Shown piece after piece: positions 1-4,474 of a stretch of DNA of 10,233 nt. This DNA is from an uncultured Collinsella sp. (GTDB taxonomy: Bacteria; Actinomycetota; Coriobacteriia; Coriobacteriales; Coriobacteriaceae), in assembly GCA_902495085.1 (NCBI GenBank), contig CABUWA010000066.1, forward strand, positions 1-10,233, given 5' to 3'. Every line of letters starts with the position of its first letter. Position 1 is the first letter of the stretch. Under the pieces are notes generated by a model, which saw nothing but the letters and a program-made list of their open reading frames with translations, did not search any database and was not told the DNA's origin. The translations under genes were made by a program, and so were the position numbers.

Positions 1-21
1 AAAAAATGCCAACTTTTCTGT

Positions 22-49
22 TTGCACTTTGCGATTCCTCGTGTATACT
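22..49 (+). promoter_or_regulatory. Promoter of the serine tRNA genes
   Basis: A sigma-70-like pair is visible: TTGCAC at 22-27 and TATACT at 44-49, separated by 16 bases (or TTTGCA at 21-26 with 17). The start of transcription would fall near 56, about 10 bases before the first tRNA. The TATACT box matches the consensus at five of six positions. The spacing and distance to the tRNA support the call; no experiment does. Confidence 0.6.
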
Positions 50-65
50 GACTTTCGCATTTAAC

Positions 66-156
66 GGAGAGTTGTCCGAGTGGCCGAAGGAGCACGATTG
101 GAAATCGTGTAGGCGTCAAAAGCGTCTCCAGGGTTCAAATCCCTGACTCTCCGCCA
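66..156 (+). tRNA. tRNA-Ser (anticodon GGA)
   Basis: This is a class II tRNA with a long variable arm, as expected for serine. The 7-bp acceptor stem pairs GGAGAGT (66-72) with ACTCTCC (146-152), followed by discriminator G153 and an encoded CCA (154-156). The anticodon arm has stem CACGA/TCGTG around loop TTGGAAA, placing anticodon GGA at 100-102, which reads UCC and UCU. The T loop TTCAAAT lies in a GGG/CCC-type stem. It has an upstream promoter and its own terminator immediately downstream, so it may be transcribed separately from the next tRNA. Confidence 0.97.
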
Positions 157-164
157 GTTAATTC

Positions 165-195
165 CAAAGCAGGCCTTCGAGCCTGCTTTGTTTTT
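165..195 (+). terminator. Intrinsic terminator after tRNA-Ser(GGA)
   Basis: A perfect 10-bp stem (165-174 with 181-190) has a 6-base loop and is followed by five T residues (191-195). It starts 9 bases after the tRNA CCA end and precedes the next tRNA by 9 bases. Some read-through is likely if the second tRNA has no promoter of its own; I see no clear one in the small gap. Confidence 0.85.
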
Positions 196-204
196 ACCCC
201 ACGC

Positions 205-295
205 GGAGGGGTGGCAGAGTGGTTGAATGCGGCGGTCTCGAAAACCGTTTGGCCTGTATAAGGTCACGAGGGTTCGAATCCCTCCTCCTCCGCCA
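205..295 (+). tRNA. tRNA-Ser (anticodon CGA)
   Basis: A second class II serine tRNA. The acceptor stem pairs 205-211 with 285-291, with one G-T wobble at 210/286; discriminator G292 and encoded CCA (293-295) follow. The anticodon arm is stem GCGGT/ACCGT around loop CTCGAAA, giving anticodon CGA at 239-241, which reads UCG. The T arm is GAGGG/CCCTC around TTCGAAT (268-284). Its last 22 bases before the discriminator (270-291) recur in inverted orientation at 363-384. Confidence 0.97.
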
Positions 296-306
296 TTTTG
301 GTTGAG

Positions 307-333
307 AAAGCTCCCAAGAATGGGAGCTTTTTT
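307..333 (+). terminator. Intrinsic terminator after tRNA-Ser(CGA)
   Basis: A 10-bp perfect stem (307-316 with 321-330) closes a four-base AGAA loop, and the stem's T-rich end runs into a T tract to 333. It lies 11 bases after the tRNA CCA end. The stem has A residues at its 5' side, so it could also stop transcription arriving on the minus strand. Confidence 0.85.
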
Positions 334-362
334 GTTTTGAGTCCCTAACAAGCAAATACGGT

Positions 363-384
363 GGAGGAGGAGGGATTCGAACCC
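363..384 (-). pseudogene. Inverted fragment of tRNA-Ser 3' end
   Basis: Read on the minus strand, these 22 bases are identical to 270-291 of the tRNA-Ser(CGA) gene: most of the T arm plus the 3' acceptor strand. No encoded CCA follows, and no matching acceptor strand lies at the expected distance. A possible 5' tRNA half lies further out on the same strand near 485-515, where the reverse complement reads GGGGGCGTGGCTGAAT, resembling the acceptor and D region of serine and leucine tRNAs. The acceptor match is imperfect and the T stem carries one mismatch, so I read it as a broken tRNA gene or a copy left by recombination, not a functional tRNA. Confidence 0.6.
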
Positions 385-499
385 GCCAGGGCGCGGAGCG
401 TAAAGAAAACGCGCCAGTGGCGCGTTTTTAGCGCAGCGCGGTCGGCGCAAGCCGACCGGATAAATTTTGAGCTCCGCTCAAAATTTGGACATCCCTCCT
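368..499. repeat. 132-bp palindromic element with cloverleaf potential
   Basis: The element is bounded by a perfect 9-bp inverted repeat: AGGAGGGAT at 368-376 and ATCCCTCCT at 491-499. Between them lie three perfect hairpins in a row. The first is a 10-bp stem, 406-415 with 419-428, followed by T's to 429. The second is an 8-bp stem, 439-446 with 451-458, closing a GCAA tetraloop on the plus strand. The third is an 11-bp stem, 462-472 with 476-486, with a TCC loop. Closing stem plus three arms would fold as a four-way junction in RNA or single-stranded DNA. The left end overlaps the tRNA-Ser fragment. No protein gene is credible here. It may be a non-autonomous mobile repeat, a structured RNA or a compound terminator; the sequence alone does not decide. 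Confidence 0.6.
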
Positions 500-664
500 A
501 TTCAGCCACGCCCCCATCGCGTTCAACATCAACCCAGATCCCCAAACATGGTGCCTACGCACGCATCCAGTCCCGACCGTTTGCCGAGCAATAGGGTCGC
601 AATCGGCGTCGAACATGTACTATGTACGGGCATTGTCTAAACCCGTAACTCAAAGGACCCCATC
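500..664. other. Intergenic region upstream of the TRIC-type gene
   Basis: With the preceding element, this completes a stretch of about 370 bases with no protein gene. It contains a ribosome binding site AAAGGA at 652-657 for the following gene and a small palindrome GTAC-TAT-GTAC at 617-627. A TACTAT box at 618-623 could be a -10, but no good -35 stands 16-18 bases upstream, so I do not call a promoter. Nothing else is recognisable. Confidence 0.4.
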
Positions 665-1354
665 TTGCCCGTCGTCGCCGCTATGACCATTACCTCGCAT
701 GCATCGGATGCCATGGTCGCTATTCCGTTTTGGCTCGAGATGTTCGCTGTTGTCGCTGCATCGATCTCGGGTGTACTGGTTGCGCGCGAGCACAAGCTCG
801 ACCTGGTGGGCGCGGTCGCGCTCGCGGTGGTCTGCGGTCTGGGCGGCGGTCTTTTGCGCGATATGACGCTGCAGGTGGGCAACGTCTACATCCTCAACCA
901 GCCGATGGCACTGCCGCTTTCCATCGCCACGGCAGCCATCATCTACATTTTCCCGGCAATCGTCGACAAACCCGAAAAACTCATTCCCCTGCTCGACATC
1001 ATCTCGGTCGGCATCTATGCCGCCACCGGAGCGGACAAGGCGCTGGTCTACGGCTTTGCACCGGCGGTGTGCATCATGATGGGCTTTTTTACCGCGGTGG
1101 GCGGCGGCATGTTGCGCGACGGCTTTATGGGCGTGGTTCCGGGCATTTTCCAACGTACTAACTTTTATGCCATCGCCGCCATCGCCGGATCGACAAGCTA
1201 TGTGTGTCTCGTTATGAGCGGCATCATGAGCAATGTCGCCGCGCTGGTCGTATGCGTTGTCGTGACCATGGGTCTGCGCTGGCTCTCGCTGCGCTTTGAC
1301 ATCAAAAGCCCCACCGAGGAAGACATCGCACGCTTTTTGCACCGCAAAAAATAG
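665..1354 (+). CDS. TRIC-type (UPF0126) membrane cation channel protein
   Basis: A 229-residue membrane protein of the UPF0126 / bacterial TRIC channel family, related to YicG and YadS. Bacterial TRIC proteins form trimeric monovalent-cation channels in the cytoplasmic membrane. The two internal repeats typical of the family are visible, each with the signature glycine-rich motif: GLGGGLLRD at residues 58-66 and VGGGMLRD at 145-152. Hydrophobic segments lie near residues 20-40, 47-62, 82-100, 108-122, 128-145, 168-186 and 188-204, fitting the seven-helix fold. Length is normal. I chose the TTG start because AAAGGA at 652-657 ends 7 bases before it; the first ATG (683) lacks a correctly spaced site. 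The charged C-terminus (residues 209-229) should be cytoplasmic. It appears monocistronic. The physiological ion and role are not shown here. Confidence 0.88.
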   Translation: MPVVAAMTITSHASDAMVAIPFWLEMFAVVAASISGVLVAREHKLDLVGAVALAVVCGLGGGLLRDMTLQVGNVYILNQPMALPLSIATAAIIYIFPAIVDKPEKLIPLLDIISVGIYAATGADKALVYGFAPAVCIMMGFFTAVGGGMLRDGFMGVVPGIFQRTNFYAIAAIAGSTSYVCLVMSGIMSNVAALVVCVVVTMGLRWLSLRFDIKSPTEEDIARFLHRKK

Positions 1355-1357
1355 GTG

Positions 1358-1411
1358 GCGCGGGCCCATCCTTCGAAATGCAACCGAGAGGTTCTTTTAG
1401 AGCGCCCGCGC
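1358..1411 (+). other. Possible stem-loop downstream of the TRIC-type gene
   Basis: GCGCGGGC (1358-1365) pairs perfectly with GCCCGCGC (1404-1411) across a 38-base loop, which itself holds a small AACC-GAGA-GGTT hairpin (1382-1393) followed by CTTTT. Neither part is a standard terminator: the small stem has only four pairs and the large stem has no T tract. It may reduce read-through into the next gene or stabilise the mRNA 3' end. Confidence 0.3.
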
Positions 1412-1422
1412 GTTGGGTACCC

Positions 1423-1449
1423 TGTTAGGTATATGCCAAACACCTAACA
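1423..1449 (+). promoter_or_regulatory. Inverted repeat in the leader of the 1462 gene, candidate operator
   Basis: TGTTAGGT (1423-1430) and ACCTAACA (1442-1449) form a perfect 8-bp inverted repeat with an 11-base spacer. The spacer contains TATATG (1430-1435), a possible -10 box, though no convincing -35 stands upstream. The right arm touches the ribosome binding site (AAAAGGA, 1449-1455). Such a placement suits either a repressor site over the promoter or an RNA hairpin that masks the ribosome binding site. The arms resemble the TTAGGT/ACCTAA ends of DtxR-family boxes, but the spacing is 4 bases too long for that consensus. Confidence 0.4.
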
Positions 1450-1461
1450 AAAGGATCAACC

Positions 1462-2607
1462 ATGGCTTTCAATCAAACCGCGGCGGCGCCGTCACACAAG
1501 ATGCGTCGCTGCCTGCTTATGGCATTCGCGCTCATCGCGCTGGCGATCACCGCGCTTCCCACGGCGTCGTTCGCCGGCACGGACACCGCAGGCAACGTAC
1601 TTGCGACCGACAATGACGCCAATCCGTCCGGCGTCGAAGGTGACCTGTACTGGGCAGGTCAGGACCTCAACTTGGACGATACGTCCATCGACCGCGATAT
1701 CATCGCCGCGGGCGATACCCTCTCGATCCGCGACTGCACAGTGGGCGGCGCCGTCCGTCTGGCGGCACGCACCATCGACATTGCCAAGACCGCGGTTGAT
1801 GGCAGCGTGACCGTCGCTGGCCAGCATGTCGTTCTCAATTCCGACAGCACCGCTAACTGTTTCTACGCGATAGGCGAGACGGTTGCCTTGCGAGGCTCCA
1901 CCAAGTCGGCAGCGCTCGCGGGCGATACGGTAACCATCGACGGCACCGTCGATGGCGATGTCGAGGTTTGGGCCGACAAGCTCATCCTGGGCAAGAACGC
2001 CCACATCACCGGCACCGTGAACGCGCACGTCTCCGAGGACCCCGAGCGCGCCGCGGGAGCCGAGGTCGGCGCACTCAAGATCGACCGCACCGAGAACGAG
2101 GATACTTCCACCGTTAACGATGTCATCGGCGGTATCGTCGCCGCGGCGCTTTCCACCTGCTTTGTCGCTCTGCTGCTCGAGCTCGTCTTTCCGCGTGCGA
2201 CCGCCAGTGCCGCCGGCATGCTCCACCAGCACCCCACGCCTCTGTGGGTGAGCGGTCTTCTGGGTACGATTGCTGTCGTCCCCGCCGTCCTACTGCTGAT
2301 TATCTCTATCGCCGGTCTGTCGCTTGCCGGAGCCCTCTTGTGCGGCGTTATCGGCATCGCACTGGTGTCGAGCGCCTTTGCGGGATGCGCGACCGCTCGC
2401 ATGGTCGGACATAGCCAGAACCGCTACGCCATGGCGGCCGTGGGCGGCATCGCCGCGGGCGCGCTTACGGCAATCCCCCTCGTAGGCGATTTCATCAGCG
2501 GGGTGGCCTTTGTCTTTATGCTCGGTTACGTTATCCAGACCATCTGGCTCAACGCCCACCTTAAGCCGCAGCAGCCGGCCAACACGCCAGAACTCCCCAC
2601 CGCTTAG
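1462..2607 (+). CDS. Membrane protein with bactofilin-like (polymer-forming) repeat domain
   Basis: A 381-residue protein that I do not assign to a named gene. A signal-peptide-like segment covers residues 13-38 (positive MRR, hydrophobic run, then TASFA). Residues 60-190 are a run of short repeats with regular valine/isoleucine and glycine/aspartate spacing (for example GTVDGDVEVWADKLILG at 161-177), the pattern of the polymer-forming/bactofilin beta-solenoid. The C-terminal half is strongly hydrophobic, with likely helices at 220-243, 262-284, 286-307, 325-341 and 344-362, and a polar proline-rich tail. So the solenoid should lie outside the membrane, held by the helices. Ribosome binding site AAAAGGA ends 6 bases before the ATG, which settles the start over Met14. 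Similar 'polymer-forming cytoskeletal' annotated proteins are common in Gram-positive bacteria; a role in envelope organisation is inference. Confidence 0.75.
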   Translation: MAFNQTAAAPSHKMRRCLLMAFALIALAITALPTASFAGTDTAGNVLATDNDANPSGVEGDLYWAGQDLNLDDTSIDRDIIAAGDTLSIRDCTVGGAVRLAARTIDIAKTAVDGSVTVAGQHVVLNSDSTANCFYAIGETVALRGSTKSAALAGDTVTIDGTVDGDVEVWADKLILGKNAHITGTVNAHVSEDPERAAGAEVGALKIDRTENEDTSTVNDVIGGIVAAALSTCFVALLLELVFPRATASAAGMLHQHPTPLWVSGLLGTIAVVPAVLLLIISIAGLSLAGALLCGVIGIALVSSAFAGCATARMVGHSQNRYAMAAVGGIAAGALTAIPLVGDFISGVAFVFMLGYVIQTIWLNAHLKPQQPANTPELPTA

Positions 2608-2615
2608 CAGCCGAT

Positions 2616-2646
2616 CACCACAAAGGGGCCAGGCACCTTTGTGGTG
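2616..2646 (+). repeat. Short palindromic repeat, copy A
   Basis: An 11-bp perfect stem (2616-2626 with 2636-2646) has a 9-base loop, starting 8 bases after the stop codon of the preceding gene. Its core, 2621-2641, matches the core of the next repeat (2650-2670) at 17 of 21 positions, including the shared CAAAGGGG and CTTTG ends. It looks like a diverged member of the same dispersed REP-like family as the copies at 2646-2674 and 8548-8576. Confidence 0.6.
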
Positions 2647-2674
2647 GTGCAAAGGGGTCAGGTTACTTTGCACC
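2646..2674 (+). repeat. Short palindromic repeat, copy B
   Basis: A 9-bp perfect stem GGTGCAAAG/CTTTGCACC (2646-2654 with 2666-2674) has an 11-base loop GGGTCAGGTTA. It matches the reverse complement of 8548-8576 at 25 of 29 positions. A conserved asymmetric loop inside a palindromic stem is typical of REP-type elements mobilised by Y1 tyrosine transposases; no such transposase is in this window. Confidence 0.7.
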
Positions 2675-2684
2675 AACAAACGAG

Positions 2685-2723
2685 GCGGGGCACTCGGTCA
2701 TATCGACCGGGTGCCCCGCTTTT
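2685..2723 (+). terminator. Strong intrinsic terminator after the 1462 gene, possibly bidirectional
   Basis: A 15-bp stem (2685-2699 with 2705-2719, one G-T pair) closes a 5-base ATATC loop and is followed by TTTT (2720-2723). It ends the plus-strand gene. The pilin gene converges from the other side and stops at 2828 with no better hairpin of its own, so this stem probably also ends the pilus transcript, although the minus-strand side has only a broken T tract. Confidence 0.8.
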
Positions 2724-2827
2724 CTTGGAGGGTTCTCTAGTAACTTTTCAAGACCAATGATCATCAGGTCGGTAGGCCTGCGCGTCACTCATTACGGAGG
2801 CAGTACGCCAGTGAGCATGGAAGGCAA

Positions 2828-4474
2828 TTATTTTTCACGACGACCGCCTCCCCGCTTGATGACGAGCGCGGCGACAATAGCCGCCACTCCGATGGCAGCC
2901 AAAGCCACCACCAGCACCAACGTTCTATCTCCCGTCGAGGGCATAAAGTCTCGACTCGCTTCTTTACTTGGGGTGTTGAGCACCGACAGCTCAATCGAAC
3001 CCGTCCCGGCATCGGCGGCATCAACCCGCAGGGGGCTTTCGGCCGATACGGTCACCTTGGGCTTCGCGGCCGCCACCTGTTTAACGTCCAGGCTCTCGGC
3101 CGTAACCGTCACCGTTCGCTTGCCCTCAAAGGCGGTGTAGCCCCTAGGCGCCGCGACCTCCTCGACGGTATAGACGCCCGCGTCCACGCCGTTCAGCTCC
3201 ACGCGACCGTCCTTGTCGGTCACAATGCACGCATCGGCATCCGTCGTCCACGTGCCGTCAGTCGTCAGGATGCGCCCGCGGTCATCGATGATGCGCAGTT
3301 TGGCGCCCGCGAGCGGCTTATCGTCCGAGCTTGAGCGCTTGATCAGGCTGAGCCCCCAGGTGTAGGCGCACGCGTCATCGCTCGGCGTGCGGGTGAAGCC
3401 GGCGTCGCCGGACTGGTCCGCGAAGGGAGAGCGCGGGTAGCGCAGGTAGACCTCGTTGGGATTGCCCTTGGCAGTGCCTCGATTGCAGTTTGCCCCCAAC
3501 GGCGCGTTGTACACGGCGACCACGCGGGCGCCCGCGGCGAAGGCGTCGGCCCCGCCGAGCGCGGCGATCAGGTCGCCGGTGCGCACGGTGAAGGTGCTCC
3601 CCTCGACCGAGACCCTGCACTGGGCCGTGATGTCGGTCCAGCCCTGCGCGGGCTCGGTGCCGACGCACCCGTCCTTGCCGGCCGGGACGGCATCGAAGTT
3701 GCCGTCCGCGCCCGCCGCCACGTACACGCGCATGCTCGAGGCGACCCTGGAGGCGTCGAGCCCCGCGCTCATAGTGTCGACGAACTGCACGCTGTAGGAG
3801 TCGTAGGCGGTGAGGCCCGCCGGGACCGTGGCCGAGAGGCGCCAGTACAGGTCGTCGCTCACGGTGGCATCGGCGGCCTTGCCCCAGGTTGCGGTGCCGT
3901 CCTCCAGCACGTGCTTGGCTACCTTGGGCGTCGCGGCCTTGGGCTTGACGGTGACGGCGCTGCCGCCGACCAGGGCCATGATCGGCGCGGTGCCGACCTC
4001 GTTCTGGGCGATGGCGTCGTCGTCGGCGACGATGAGCCAGTAACCGCTGGGAAGCTCGACCGCCGTGGCAGCGTTAAGGGTCACGGAAGGTGCGTCGGCA
4101 TTGCAAGTCGCACGGGCAAGCTTTGCCGTCAGCGTGGTCGTCATATGCCCGTCGGTATTCATCCATTCGGCAGCCGCTTGCGCCGTCGATACCGAGCTAT
4201 CAAGTCCCGCATCATGAAGCACGGGGAGAGCAGCTTGGCGAACGGCGTCATTTGCCCACGTTATGTCAGTTGCGACCTTTTGATCGGCATCGGCGTCGTC
4301 GATAACGGTCGCCGAAAAGAGCTGGTACGCGTCATACCGCGTCGCAACTGTACCGTCCACCGTAACGGCTCCGGTGTCGGTAGCACGAGCCATCCCAGGA
4401 GCAATCGCGAAAGAGAATGCGGCAACGATGACTATCACCACGACGGCCAACATATGACGGAGTGGTTTACTCAC
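2828..4474 (-). CDS. FimA/SpaA-like isopeptide-forming pilin, MPSTG sorting signal
   Basis: A 548-residue cell-wall pilin, probably the shaft subunit of a sortase-assembled pilus. Residues 1-31 are a signal peptide (cleavage likely after ARA). An N1-type domain follows and ends in VTVKPKAATP (174-183), where the pilin-motif lysine is expected. Residues 184-370 are the FimA isopeptide domain: candidate lysine in TPKVAKHV and the hallmark GNPNEVYLRYPRSP at 337-350. A CnaB domain spans about 371-502, with K379, the EE of YTVEEVAAPRGY near 438 and N500. The sorting signal is MPSTG (511-515), a hydrophobic stretch (518-539) and a basic tail. I chose GTG at 4474 because GAGGTG stands 5-6 bases upstream and the signal peptide then has normal length; the longer in-frame start at 4549 would add a second poor leader. 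Six cysteines (124, 270, 286, 330, 369, 416) suggest disulfides. The start overlaps the adhesin stop by 8 bases. Confidence 0.88.
   Translation of the reverse strand: MSKPLRHMLAVVVIVIVAAFSFAIAPGMARATDTGAVTVDGTVATRYDAYQLFSATVIDDADADQKVATDITWANDAVRQAALPVLHDAGLDSSVSTAQAAAEWMNTDGHMTTTLTAKLARATCNADAPSVTLNAATAVELPSGYWLIVADDDAIAQNEVGTAPIMALVGGSAVTVKPKAATPKVAKHVLEDGTATWGKAADATVSDDLYWRLSATVPAGLTAYDSYSVQFVDTMSAGLDASRVASSMRVYVAAGADGNFDAVPAGKDGCVGTEPAQGWTDITAQCRVSVEGSTFTVRTGDLIAALGGADAFAAGARVVAVYNAPLGANCNRGTAKGNPNEVYLRYPRSPFADQSGDAGFTRTPSDDACAYTWGLSLIKRSSSDDKPLAGAKLRIIDDRGRILTTDGTWTTDADACIVTDKDGRVELNGVDAGVYTVEEVAAPRGYTAFEGKRTVTVTAESLDVKQVAAAKPKVTVSAESPLRVDAADAGTGSIELSVLNTPSKEASRDFMPSTGDRTLVLVVALAAIGVAAIVAALVIKRGGGRREK

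Noticed and set aside
61..450. Minus-strand reading frame of 129 codons across both tRNA genes
   Set aside because: It is antisense to two well-formed tRNAs and the palindromic element, with no ribosome binding site; translated tRNA sequence of this kind is a common false gene call.
406..486. CRISPR array or attC-type cassette site
   Set aside because: The three palindromes differ in sequence and there are no equal repeats with spacers; no integrase core sites are visible.
362..515. Third functional tRNA on the minus strand
   Set aside because: The anticodon arm cannot be drawn, the T stem has a mismatch, the acceptor pairing is imperfect and no CCA is encoded; it is kept only as a fragment.
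650..1369. Minus-strand reading frame of 239 codons opposite the TRIC-type gene
   Set aside because: The composition is histidine-, aspartate- and arginine-rich as expected for a shadow of GC-rich coding sequence; the plus strand encodes a clear conserved membrane protein.
1423..1449. DtxR/IdeR-type metal regulator box
   Set aside because: The arms are similar, but the distance between TTAGGT and ACCTAA is 11 bases instead of 7, so the consensus is not met.
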